NCBI GenBank assembly: GCA_052078155.1
Contig: JBQJBP010000007.1
Coordinates: forward strand, 1-64,000
Length of the DNA stretch: 64,000 nucleotides
Source: CAXBMB01 sp052078155
Lineage (GTDB): Bacteria > Pseudomonadota > Alphaproteobacteria > Kiloniellales > DSM-21159
Direction of reading: 5' to 3'
In this document: piece by piece, positions 1-12,338 of the stretch
Numbering within the stretch: position 1 is the stretch's first letter
How the letters are laid out: every line of letters begins with the position of its first letter
Made by a program: the position numbers and the translations under genes
The notes under the pieces: model-generated
Told to the model about the DNA's origin: nothing
The model's database searches: none
Seen by the model: the letters and a program-made list of their open reading frames with translations, nothing else

Positions 1-2
1 TT

Positions 3-79
<77 letters not shown>

Positions 80-157
80 CCAGGGTATGTTGTCATGTTG
101 AGGATGGTGTCCGGCGTTTTGTTGGACAAGAATTCAAGCATTTGCTTGTGATTAGAA

Positions 158-276
158 GGCTTGGCGGCGACCTACTCTCCCACACCTTAAGATGCAGTAC
201 CATTGGCGCTGAGGGATTTCACGGCCGAGTTCGGGATGGGATCGGGTGTTGGGCCCCTCGCCATAGCCACCAAGCC
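158..276 (-). rRNA. rrf: 5S ribosomal RNA
   Basis: The minus strand reads as a 5S rRNA of about 119 nt. The terminal helix GGCTTGG/CCAAGCC closes the molecule, and the conserved internal CCCGAACTCGG and GGGAGAGTAGG segments are present. It lies downstream of 23S after an unusually featured spacer of about 325 bp. Ends are set by the terminal helix and may be off by one or two bases. Confidence 0.93.
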
Positions 277-505
277 GTCCAATCACAGGCGTCCGCCTGC
301 TTTTCGTTCTTGTGTGTCTGTTGCGATTTGTTAGGCCAGTTGAGAACCGTCAGACCCTGGCCCCGAGCTGCACTAGCAGCGAGGCAAGCGCGAACTGCGC
401 GCCCGCAGCGTAAGCGAGGAAAGCCTACGTGGCGTCTGAACGGCCTTCTTTAGAAGGCCTAACATTAACATTCGTGTTGAGTACGCTTCGTATCTCTTGG
501 TCACC

Positions 506-559
506 TACAGCGGGTTTTACTGCTGTCGTTTTGTTGCGTACAGCGGGTTTTACTGCTGT
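506..559. repeat. Duplicated 21-bp repeat in the 23S-5S spacer
   Basis: TACAGCGGGTTTTACTGCTG plus a final T occurs at 506-526 and identically at 539-559, a 33-bp period. Each copy can fold (ACAGC/GCTGT), and the second extends to GTACAGC/GCTGTAC. A separate hairpin GGCCTTC-TTTA-GAAGGCC lies at 442-459. The spacer is therefore rich in foldable RNA, presumably involved in rRNA processing; that role is inference. Confidence 0.7.
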
Positions 560-601
560 ACGTGGCTCCCTGGCTTTTGGCCATGGAAAGAAGGAGATTA
601 G

Positions 602-3346
<2,745 letters not shown>

Positions 3347-3733
3347 TCGTCAGCTCCTTCACCACGTACAGGAATAAAACCCGCCAGATGCCAATGACAT
3401 CCGCCGAACAGTATCCAGCACGCAACTCAAGAGTTTTTCTACTCAGCATACTCAGAGTTAGAATGTTAGATTTGTGCCGGATTACTACATAACAAACAGC
3501 CCTGCGCCCTAAAGCACACCACGGCTGCCGTTAAAGCAATCCATCCTCTTAACAATGACAAACAGCAGGCCAGGATCCCGAAAGATCCTGGCGAAATACT
3601 TTTCTTCCCGATAAAGGCCGTTGGAGCGCAAAACGCTCAACAACAAAGCCATGAAATACCTGACTTCCTAGACAGAACCTCGCTGCTCAAACCAGCACAC
3701 CGGGTTGGCCGGTGGCGGTGTGCAAACAAAGTT

Positions 3734-3755
3734 CCAATTCTCAATTGAGAATTGG
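3734..3755. repeat. 22-bp perfect palindrome overlapping the tRNA-Ala 3' end
   Basis: The sequence CCAATTCTCAA followed by its exact complement TTGAGAATTGG forms a 22-bp palindrome. Its last bases are the encoded CCA tail of tRNA-Ala on the minus strand. In the rRNA precursor the tRNA 3' end would sit inside a hairpin with essentially no loop. This probably marks a processing structure of the 16S-23S spacer. Confidence 0.75.
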
Positions 3756-3828
3756 TGGAGCTGGACGGGATCGAACCGACGACCTGAAGCTTGCAAAGCT
3801 ACCGCTCTCCCAACTGAGCTACAGCCCC
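3753..3828 (-). tRNA. tRNA-Ala (TGC)
   Basis: A 76-nt cloverleaf on the minus strand with anticodon loop TTTGCAA (TGC). The acceptor stem GGGGCTG/CAGCTCC contains the G3-U70 pair that defines alanine identity, and the CCA is encoded. It sits in the 16S-23S spacer after tRNA-Ile, the usual bacterial order. Confidence 0.96.
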
Positions 3829-3849
3829 CTAAACCCACAACGGAGTTGT

Positions 3850-3926
3850 TGGTGGGCCTGGGAAGACTTGAACTTCCGACCTCACGCTTATCAAGCGCGC
3901 GCTCTAACCAACTGAGCTACAGGCCC
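3850..3926 (-). tRNA. tRNA-Ile (GAT)
   Basis: A 77-nt cloverleaf on the minus strand with anticodon loop TTGATAA (GAT), acceptor stem GGGCCTG/CAGGCCC and encoded CCA. It is the first spacer tRNA after 16S, 21 nt ahead of tRNA-Ala. Confidence 0.96.
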
Positions 3927-4001
3927 GAAGTTCACTTCGGTATTTCATCGGGAAGGGATACGTGGACGGCGCCTGATCCACAAAAGTGTTTCAAGCAGAT
4001 G

Positions 4002-4028
4002 CCTGAGACTTAACTCAGGTCTTTTTTT
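4002..4028 (+). terminator. Terminator-like hairpin, antisense to the rRNA operon
   Basis: CCTGAG-ACTTAA-CTCAGG is followed by TC and seven T on the plus strand. It lies in the 16S/tRNA-Ile spacer, whose genes run the other way. In that orientation it has the shape of an intrinsic terminator, although the stem is only six pairs. In the rRNA sense direction the A-run precedes the hairpin, so it should not stop rRNA synthesis. Confidence 0.45.
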
Positions 4029-4078
4029 CCGGATGCTTCAGAACAAAAACAGGCAAGCCTGCTTAAGTTGCCGAGGCA

Positions 4079-5578
<1,500 letters not shown>

Positions 5579-5774
5579 CCAGATCTCAAAGGATCCAATC
5601 AACAAGGATCCGCTCCACTAAACGTTCGTCTTACTTAACATAGAAGCTCTCAAACGTCCGTCAGACACATAAATGCCCAACAAGACCCTCAAAAGCGGTC
5701 ATGTGTATCGGATACGACTAAGCGAAACGGTCCTGCTAAAACTCAAAACACCCCAGCAAAACAAACGCCGCCCG

Positions 5775-5803
5775 CGTATCCCTTCCCATATCTACAATGT
5801 CAA
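5775..5803 (-). promoter_or_regulatory. Possible second rRNA promoter
   Basis: On the minus strand TTGACA (5798-5803), a 17-bp spacer and GATACG (5775-5780) form a plausible but weaker sigma-70 promoter between the stronger promoter and 16S. The -35 box is perfect, while the -10 box fits poorly. It could act as a P2. Confidence 0.35.
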
Positions 5804-5907
5804 AAAGCTGCCCCATTCCGGAGCCACCCACTGTCCCGTAAATAGACCTTACAAACCAGTCGGCGCAAAAAATCCTGTTCGACGGAGTCGATCAGGCAAG
5901 GCCGACG

Positions 5908-5936
5908 AGTATATGTAAGAAGCCAGATGTTGACAA
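5908..5936 (-). promoter_or_regulatory. Main rRNA operon promoter
   Basis: On the minus strand TTGTCA (5931-5936), an exact 17-bp spacer and TATACT (5908-5913) match the sigma-70 consensus with one mismatch in each hexamer. Transcription would begin near 5900, leaving a leader of about 320 nt before 16S. The -35 box is flanked upstream by an AACGCC/GGCGTT inverted repeat (5936-5953). Confidence 0.7.
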
Positions 5937-5953
5937 CGCCTGATTTGGCGTTT

Positions 5954-6852
5954 TCTTCATTTTAGCTTTTTGGGCGACCGTCGCTGCGTGGTGTCTAGCG
6001 CCCCGCTGCGTCGGTGGAGAGGTATATAGGGCTGGTGACCGGGACTGTCTAGAGAAAAAATCAAAAAAACTTCACTTTCTTTTCCTGCCCCCGTGAAAAG
6101 CCCGGGAAAGCGCCATTTTCTAAAAGGGACAAGTGTGGATTTTCATTTTCCTCTTATGGAAAGCCTCCTGATATCAACCCCTTATGGTAAAGACCTGTTA
6201 AGATCTTCCGGCGGACCAGCGGTTTTCTTCGCGCTGATTTTTATCCCTGGATAGCCGGGATTCTCGCCGTGCGATAGTTCCCGGTCCTGCACTTTCCTTC
6301 AGGGGGAATTTCCGCTGCAAAATTCAGTCTCAGAAGATGTGTTTTTAGCAGGTCTGTTTCTCGGGGCCTGTTCTAAGGGTGTGTCTCTGGAGGCCCCGTC
6401 TCTGAGAGGTCTGCACGGGCAGAATGACCCGTCCAGCTGGCCAGCAAATCTCCTCAAACGGCCGGCCCTATTTCTGACGGTCCCGGTTCTGCTTCAGGAG
6501 CCACTCGCCGAGGACCAATTCGTTACAAACAGAGTCACTTCATGAAGACGCTTGTAAAGTGACTCTCTCTTCAGTCTTTGGGCGGAAGCAGCATGGACCA
6601 GGCACGGGCATTAAAGGCTTTCAGCTAAAGCGGCCATGCACTGGTTTCTGGAGAAGAGGAAACAGTGCTTGCTTTCCCCACAGGCCTGCAGCATCTCGGA
6701 TTGGTCTCAGCATCGAGGAACAGCCGGGCCCCAGTCTGACAACGGGCTCCACAGATCTGACCGGGGGCGCCACAGAGAGGCGTCGACCAAACGAACCTGA
6801 ACCTGAGCATAGCCCCTGTTCAGCAAAAACCCCTCTTCAGCAAAGCTCCTGC
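5954..6852. other. Gene-poor region upstream of the rRNA operon
   Basis: About 900 bp with no ORF that looks coding. A plus-strand frame at 6339-6545 shows a chance lipobox-like LGAC but starts with GTG, has no ribosome site and no recognisable fold. A long plus-strand frame from 6559 only overlaps the DUF1489 gene on the other strand. The visible structures are a hairpin at 6531-6566 and a degenerate tandem repeat at 6812-6866. Confidence 0.6.
6531..6566. repeat. Hairpin with 10-bp perfect stem
   Basis: AGAGTCACTT (6531-6540) and AAGTGACTCT (6557-6566) are exact complements around a 16-nt loop. The outer AGAGTC/GACTCT resembles the ends of the left unit of the dispersed repeat found after 26.9 kb, but the loop is unlike it. 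There is no T-run, so a terminator role for the DUF1489 gene 290 bp away is doubtful. Confidence 0.5.
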
Positions 6853-6866
6853 TCAGTACAGCCCCA
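6812..6866. repeat. Degenerate short tandem repeat
   Basis: Three to four imperfect units of about 16 bp, each of the form CCCCTxTTCAGCAAA, run into the 3' end of the DUF1489 gene, which stops at 6853. The last unit encodes part of that protein's C-terminus, so slippage here could alter the end of the gene. Confidence 0.4.
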
Positions 6867-7299
6867 TGTCGGCCAGCTGATTGCGCAGGGCAGCAGGCAG
6901 CTCATCTTCAGACTGAACCAGCTGATCCAGATCTCTGGGCGCATCCTTGGCCTGCAGATAGCGCCAGCCCTGAAACGGGCGATGAGGCGTGGGGTGAACC
7001 CGGATCAGGGGCGGATCCAGAAGCAGGAGCGTCATGCGCCGTCCTTCGGCATCGTGGCCCTGTTCAATGCCCACCAGCCGCTGGCGGGCCTGAATCTGGC
7101 CCTTGATGATCCAGTAGATGGAGCCGCCGTTCAGAAGTTCCTCCCGGCGCTTGGGCGTCATGCGGGTGCCATGCCAAAGCTGTCCGTTGGCCGCCAGGCG
7201 ACCGGCCTGCCAGTCAGCCAGGCTGTCTACGGATTCACTGCCAACGGAGAGTTTAATCAGGTTGAGCTGACCTGGCAGGGGAACTTCTTGGGAGGACAT
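6853..7299 (-). CDS. DUF1489 family protein
   Basis: A 148-residue soluble protein whose core matches my memory of the DUF1489 family, small proteins largely confined to Alphaproteobacteria and of unknown biochemical role. Supporting segments are LNLIKLSVG near the N-terminus, the central GGSIYWIIKGQIQARQ and the C-terminal RPFQGWRYL. The ATG at 7299 was chosen because it places LIKLSVG close to the N-terminus, as in the family; a frame extension to 7374 adds an unrelated stretch. The ribosome site is weak. It ends in a degenerate tandem repeat and is probably independent of the HMG-CoA lyase gene 90 bp upstream on the same strand, though co-transcription is possible. No catalytic residues can be named. 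Confidence 0.85.
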   Translation of the reverse strand: MSSQEVPLPGQLNLIKLSVGSESVDSLADWQAGRLAANGQLWHGTRMTPKRREELLNGGSIYWIIKGQIQARQRLVGIEQGHDAEGRRMTLLLLDPPLIRVHPTPHRPFQGWRYLQAKDAPRDLDQLVQSEDELPAALRNQLADMGLY

Positions 7300-7389
7300 C
7301 TGTTGAAAACCAGGCCGGAGACCGGAACGTAGGAGAAAATCTGACAAACCCGCAAAACAGGTGCAAAGACCCAAAGCGGGCTCTTCAGC

Positions 7390-8298
7390 TTACGCAGCCC
7401 GGGCCGCCATTGCCAAGCCTACTTTCGACGCAGAAGGCCGCCCCAAAGCCTGTGAGATAAACTGGCCCGCCGCCGCCAGTTTCGACAGATCGACACCGGT
7501 TTCAATACCCAGCCCCTGCAGCAGATAAAGCACATCTTCGCTGGCCACATTGCCCGACGCCCCCTTGGCATAGGGGCAGCCCCCCAGCCCGGCAACGGAG
7601 GAATCAACCGTTGCCACCCCGGCCTCCAGACAGGCCAGAATGTTGGCCAGAGCCTGGCCGTAGGTGTCATGGAAATGGATGGCAAGGTCGCTCACCGGGA
7701 CCTCTCTGGCCACAGCCTCAACCATGGCCCGTGCCCGGGCCGGAGTCCCGACCCCGATGGTATCGCCCAGGGAAATCTCATAACAGCCCATATCCCTGAG
7801 CAGTGCAGAGACCTTTGTCACCTCATCCAGAGAGATGTCCCCTTCATAGGGACAGCCCAGAACACAGGACACATACCCCCGAAGAGCCAGCCCCTGCTTT
7901 CTTGCTTCCACAGCCACGGGGGCAAAGCGGGCCAGGGCCTCTTCAATGCTGCAGTTGATGTTCTTTTGCGAAAAGGATTCGGAGGCAGCAGCGAAGACGG
8001 CGATTTCCGTCACTCCGGCCTGCAGTGCCTTTTCCAGGCCCTTTTCATTGGGCACCAGCACGGGATAGCTGACCCCCGATTTGCGCGTGATCCCGGTCAG
8101 CACCTCCAGAGAATCGGCCATCTGGGGCACCCATTTGGGTGAGACAAAGGCCCCGGCTTCAATGGCTGTCAGACCGCTTTCCGACAAGCGGTTGACCAGA
8201 TCAATTTTCACCTGGGTGGGCACCTGCTGCTTTTCATTCTGCAGGCCGTCGCGCGGCCCCACCTCGACCATTTTGACCTTCGCCGGATAGCTCACCAT
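7390..8298 (-). CDS. mvaB: Hydroxymethylglutaryl-CoA lyase
   Basis: Cleaves HMG-CoA to acetoacetate and acetyl-CoA, the last step of leucine degradation. The 302-residue protein is a TIM-barrel lyase of the HMGL family. EVGPRDGLQNE near the N-terminus carries the Arg/Asp of the active site. IHFHDTYGQA supplies the metal-binding His-x-His. GLGGCPYAKGASGNVA contains the catalytic Cys of the family signature. Length is standard. It lies 108 bp downstream of mccA on the same strand and is best read as the end of that transcription unit. Assignment to HMG-CoA lyase rather than the related isopropylmalate synthases rests on the GGCPYA signature and on the methylcrotonyl-CoA carboxylase neighbours. 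Confidence 0.96.
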   Translation of the reverse strand: MVSYPAKVKMVEVGPRDGLQNEKQQVPTQVKIDLVNRLSESGLTAIEAGAFVSPKWVPQMADSLEVLTGITRKSGVSYPVLVPNEKGLEKALQAGVTEIAVFAAASESFSQKNINCSIEEALARFAPVAVEARKQGLALRGYVSCVLGCPYEGDISLDEVTKVSALLRDMGCYEISLGDTIGVGTPARARAMVEAVAREVPVSDLAIHFHDTYGQALANILACLEAGVATVDSSVAGLGGCPYAKGASGNVASEDVLYLLQGLGIETGVDLSKLAAAGQFISQALGRPSASKVGLAMAARAA

Positions 8299-8406
8299 CT
8301 TAAAATCCCAACTGCCACGCCTGTGCTACACCACCCCGTCACCCGACAGGCAAAGACGGACGGGCCTTGATCTGCCCCTGCCCGGCCTCACCCGCTCAGA
8401 TGACGC

Positions 8407-10425
8407 TTACTTTTCCTCGGGAGTCTCAAGGGCAAGAAGTTCCGCCCCCTCATCCACCTGGTCGCCAACGCCATAGAACAGAGAGGTCACCTGCCCGTCC
8501 TCACCGGCCACAATGGCATGTTCCATCTTCATGGCTTCCAGCAGCATCAGCGTGTCACCGGCCTGAACCTGCTGGCCTTCCGCCACGGACACGGCAATGA
8601 TTTTGCCAGACAGAGGCGCACGCAATTGCCCGCCAACGGCTTCATCTTCGCCGACCGCTTCCAGTGCATTGAAGAGATGCAGCTGATAGCTGCGCCCGTC
8701 TACGAAGAGCGTCAGATCCTCACCCTGCCAGACCGCACTGGCGCGGAACTGACGCCCGTCCAGATTGGCCAGCAGACGCCCCTGCCCCAGATCTTCGGCG
8801 GAGGCTTTGATGAGGCGATCCCACAGTTCCACTTCCAGTTCCGCGTGTTTGCGGCCCTGGGCGCGGTAGTGAAGCACCAGCGGATAGTCTGCTTCCTCCT
8901 GTTTGAACAGCAACGGCCGCTGGGTGTCCTCATTCATCTGCCAGCCGTTGGTCAGATGCCAGGGAGAATGGGCATCGCCGGACCGTTCGGCCTGCCTGCG
9001 GGCTTCCCGGTCCCGTCGCAGGCACTCGGCAAGAGCGGCCAGCGCCAGAACCTCTTCACCGGGCGCCTGGGGCGGTGCCAGCAGAACTTCGTCATGTTTG
9101 CCGATAAAGCCCGTGTCCAGATCGGCTGCGGCAAAGGCCGGGTGATCGGCCAGGGCCCAGAGCAGGTCCCGGTTGGTGGTCACCCCCACCACTTCGGTTT
9201 TGGCCAGAGCCTGAGACAAGCGGGACAGGGCCGCATCGCGGTTTTCATCCCAGACGATGACCTTGGCAATCATGGGGTCATAAAAGGCAGAGACGCTGTC
9301 GCCCTGGCGAACCCCGGTATCAATGCGCAGGTGATCATCCTCCGGCGGGAACACCAGGTGACTGAGCAGACCGGTGGCAGGCAGGAAATCCCGCGCCGGA
9401 TCTTCCGCATAGAGCCGCGCTTCAAAGGCATGGCCCGTGATGGTCAACTCTTCCTGACTGAGCGGCAGTCCCTCCCCATTGGCCACCCTCAGCTGCCACT
9501 CAACCAGATCCTGGCCGGTGATCAGTTCGGTAACCGGGTGTTCCACCTGCAGGCGGGTGTTCATCTCCATGAAGTAGAAGTGCTCGCCTTCGGCGATGAA
9601 CTCCACGGTGCCCGCGCCCTGATAGCCAATGGCCTGAGCCGCCGCGACCGCCGCCTCGCCCATCTCCCGGCGTTTGTCTTCCGTCATGCCGGGGGCCGGG
9701 GCTTCTTCCAGCACTTTCTGATGGCGGCGCTGAACGGAACAGTCCCGCTCAAAAAGCGATACGGCCTGCCCCAGACTGTCCGCGAACACCTGCACTTCAA
9801 TATGCCGGGGCTGGGTCAGATACTTTTCAACCAGCACCTGATCATCGCCGAAAGAAGCCCGGGCTTCACGCTGGGCTCCCTCCAGTTCAGCCTGGAAATC
9901 CTCGGCTTTGTGAACCACCCGCATGCCTTTGCCACCGCCGCCGGCGGAGGCCTTGATCAGAACGGGAAAGCCAATGGCCTCTGATTCCTTCAGCAGGAAG
10001 GCCGGATCCTGGTTATCCCCGTGATAGCCCGGCACCAGAGGCACGGAGGCCGAGCCCATGATGGCTTTGGCCTCGCTTTTGGACCCCATGGCGCGGATGG
10101 CACTGGCAGGCGGACCGACAAAGATGACCCCGGCCTGGGCACAGGCTTCGGCAAAGTCTGCATTCTCAGACAGGAAACCATAGCCGGGGTGAATGGCATC
10201 AGCTCCGCTGAAAGCCGCCACTTCCAGGATTTTTTCTATGCGCAGATAGCTTTCTGCCGCGGCTGCCGGGCCAATCAGATAGGCTTCATCGGCCAGATCT
10301 ACATGGGCGGCCTGGGCATCTGCTTCCGAATAGACCGCAATGGTCCGCAGGCCCATACGGCGGGCGGTTTTGATGATACGACAGGCGATTTCGCCGCGAT
10401 TGGCAACCAGTAGACTTTTAAACAA
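8407..10425 (-). CDS. mccA: Methylcrotonyl-CoA carboxylase, biotin-containing alpha subunit
   Basis: ATP-dependent carboxylation of biotin, the first half-reaction of 3-methylcrotonyl-CoA carboxylase in leucine breakdown. Order: biotin carboxylase N-domain (FKSLLVANRGEIACRI), ATP-grasp domain with the glycine loop GGGGKGM and EMNTRLQVEHPVTE, biotin carboxylase C-domain, linker, and C-terminal biotinyl domain with EAMKMEH, whose Lys carries biotin. Homologues begin at the residue just before FKSLL, which here is a TTG codon at 10423-10425, giving 672 residues. The frame is open to a GTG at 10572, but those 49 extra residues look unrelated to the family. The partner beta subunit lies at 14550-16157, separated by potassium transport genes and the hydratase. 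MCC rather than propionyl-CoA carboxylase is inferred from the mvaB and mccB context. Confidence 0.94.
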   Translation of the reverse strand: MFKSLLVANRGEIACRIIKTARRMGLRTIAVYSEADAQAAHVDLADEAYLIGPAAAAESYLRIEKILEVAAFSGADAIHPGYGFLSENADFAEACAQAGVIFVGPPASAIRAMGSKSEAKAIMGSASVPLVPGYHGDNQDPAFLLKESEAIGFPVLIKASAGGGGKGMRVVHKAEDFQAELEGAQREARASFGDDQVLVEKYLTQPRHIEVQVFADSLGQAVSLFERDCSVQRRHQKVLEEAPAPGMTEDKRREMGEAAVAAAQAIGYQGAGTVEFIAEGEHFYFMEMNTRLQVEHPVTELITGQDLVEWQLRVANGEGLPLSQEELTITGHAFEARLYAEDPARDFLPATGLLSHLVFPPEDDHLRIDTGVRQGDSVSAFYDPMIAKVIVWDENRDAALSRLSQALAKTEVVGVTTNRDLLWALADHPAFAAADLDTGFIGKHDEVLLAPPQAPGEEVLALAALAECLRRDREARRQAERSGDAHSPWHLTNGWQMNEDTQRPLLFKQEEADYPLVLHYRAQGRKHAELEVELWDRLIKASAEDLGQGRLLANLDGRQFRASAVWQGEDLTLFVDGRSYQLHLFNALEAVGEDEAVGGQLRAPLSGKIIAVSVAEGQQVQAGDTLMLLEAMKMEHAIVAGEDGQVTSLFYGVGDQVDEGAELLALETPEEK

Positions 10426-10587
10426 GGCTCTATCCGTCTTCTTTCCTACAAGGCCCCGCCCCAAGGGCAGTGTGCCTTTTATCATCCCAACTAAAGCCGC
10501 CTTTGAGGCAAAGCTCTGTTCCTTATCTTTCAGGGCCGCCAGCGACCAGTCGGTCACCAGCCAGCCGATCACGCCAGGTCCTGGCGC

Positions 10588-12336
10588 TTATCCCTCTTTT
10601 TGTTCCTGGGTCAGCTTTCCATCATCATCCATGGGCCGCTGCAGCCCCTGATAGTTGTCATCCCGGAACCCGGCCATCACCCGACTGATCTCGTCGTGGC
10701 TGACGCCGATTCTTTCCAGCAGGATTCCGCCCAGCTGCAGGGAGGCCTCAATGGTTTCCGGCACCACAGCCGTTGCCCCGACCGCTTCCAGATCGGACTG
10801 ATGGGACAGATCATGGGCCCGCACCATGATGGGCAGGTCCGGGCTTTTGGCCCGCAGCGCCTCCACCACATGATTGGCCGCCGTCATGTCATCCAGGGTG
10901 ATGACCGCCGCCCGGGCCCGTTCCAAAGAAGCCGTCTCCAGCACGTCCACCCGGCCGGCATCGCCGTAAAAGACCGGCAGATTGCGGCCGTGGCAGTGGC
11001 GCACCCGCTGAGCGTTGAGATCGAACCCGACCCAGGAGATGTGAGAGGCGGACATAACAGAAGCTACGGTCTGTCCAACCCGGCCAAATCCTGCGATCAC
11101 CACATGATCGTGCAGGTCTTCGGATTCTTCCTCCTTCAGGGTAGGAGGTTTGCTCCGCCCCGCATCGCGGGCCGCCGCCAGGCTGGACAGGCGCCGCCCC
11201 AGAAAATCGACGAAGGGGGTCACCGCCATGGACAGCGCCACCACGGCGACCACCAGCTGGGCCAGCTCGCCGGAAATCAGCTGCAAAGCCAGGGCCGAGC
11301 CGATCAGCACGAAGCCGAATTCGCCGCCCTGTCCCAGGAGAAACGCCACCCGCAGGGTCACGGCCGCTGGGAGCTTGAAGAGGCGGCATAGCCCGGCCAG
11401 GATCAGGCCCTTGCCCGTCACCAGTGCCAGCAATCCCACCAGAATGACTGCCCAGTTCTGCAGAATGACCATCAGGTCAATGGCCAGCCCCACGGACATG
11501 AAGAAAAGGCCCAGCAACAGCCCTTTGAAAGGTCGAATGTCCGCTTCCACCTGATGGCGGAACTCGGTGCCGGACAGCAGCAACCCCGCCAGGAAAGCAC
11601 CCAGAGCCATAGAGACCCCGGCCTGCTCCATCAAAAGAGCCGTGGCCAGAAGCACCAGCAGGGTGGTGGCAACAAAAAGCTCCGGCGAACGGGCATTGGC
11701 GACCACCCGGAAAAGCGGGCGCAAGGCCAGACGTCCTATCAGGATGGTGACAACCACCGCTGCGGTGGCCTTTGCCCCGGCCAATCCCAGAGCCATGCCC
11801 AAGGAGGTGCCGTCAGAGGCCAGCAAGGGAACCAGCGCCAGCAACGGCACAATGGCCAGATCCTGAAACAGCAGGATTGAGAAAGAGACCCGGCCAAACC
11901 GGGCGGCCAGCTCCCCTCTTTCCACCAGCATCTGCAGAACAAAGGCCGTGGAAGACAGGGCCAGCCCGCCGCCAATGACAACAGCTGCCTCCGGCTCCAC
12001 CCCCAGACCCATCACAATGAGAGCAATGACGACGGCGGTCACCACGACCTGCAGTGCGCCCAGCCCGAAGACAAAGCGGCGCAACACCTTCAGACGCTCG
12101 ACCGACAGCTCCAGCCCAATGGCAAATAGCAGGAAGACAATGCCAAGTTCCGCCAGAAGTTTGACGGAATCCGTATGGGTGATCAGCTTGAGGACCCAGG
12201 GGCCCACCACGATACCTGCGGCCATGTAGCCCAGAACCGGGCTGGACCGCAGCTTGCGGGCCACCGGCACCACCACCACGGCGGCCAGCAGGAAGATCAA
12301 TACTTCCAGGAGAATTTCGCTGCCTGCATGTTCCAT
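10588..12336 (-). CDS. KefB/KefC-type potassium/proton antiporter with RCK domain
   Basis: A 582-residue inner-membrane protein of the CPA2 cation:proton antiporter family. The first 390 residues are a series of hydrophobic helices, including the early GYMAAGIVVGPW and FLLFAIGLELS segments typical of Kef. The C-terminal third is a cytosolic TrkA-N/RCK nucleotide-binding domain (HVVIAGFGRVGQTV, a Rossmann GxGxxG). Expected role is potassium efflux coupled to proton uptake, gated by nucleotide or glutathione adducts as in E. coli KefB/C; the exact ligand cannot be read. It starts 2 nt after the stop of the K+ channel gene, so the two are co-transcribed and possibly translationally coupled. Both sit in the middle of the leucine-degradation genes, an unusual place. 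Confidence 0.92.
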   Translation of the reverse strand: MEHAGSEILLEVLIFLLAAVVVVPVARKLRSSPVLGYMAAGIVVGPWVLKLITHTDSVKLLAELGIVFLLFAIGLELSVERLKVLRRFVFGLGALQVVVTAVVIALIVMGLGVEPEAAVVIGGGLALSSTAFVLQMLVERGELAARFGRVSFSILLFQDLAIVPLLALVPLLASDGTSLGMALGLAGAKATAAVVVTILIGRLALRPLFRVVANARSPELFVATTLLVLLATALLMEQAGVSMALGAFLAGLLLSGTEFRHQVEADIRPFKGLLLGLFFMSVGLAIDLMVILQNWAVILVGLLALVTGKGLILAGLCRLFKLPAAVTLRVAFLLGQGGEFGFVLIGSALALQLISGELAQLVVAVVALSMAVTPFVDFLGRRLSSLAAARDAGRSKPPTLKEEESEDLHDHVVIAGFGRVGQTVASVMSASHISWVGFDLNAQRVRHCHGRNLPVFYGDAGRVDVLETASLERARAAVITLDDMTAANHVVEALRAKSPDLPIMVRAHDLSHQSDLEAVGATAVVPETIEASLQLGGILLERIGVSHDEISRVMAGFRDDNYQGLQRPMDDDGKLTQEQKEG

Positions 12337-12338
12337 GG

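Noticed and set aside
6339..6545. Possible small lipoprotein (LAGLFLGACSKG)
   Set aside because: GTG start without ribosome site, no charged N-region, very short, and no coding bias after the Cys.
6559..7332. 257-codon plus-strand frame
   Set aside because: Overlaps the DUF1489 gene on the opposite strand and has no recognisable motif.
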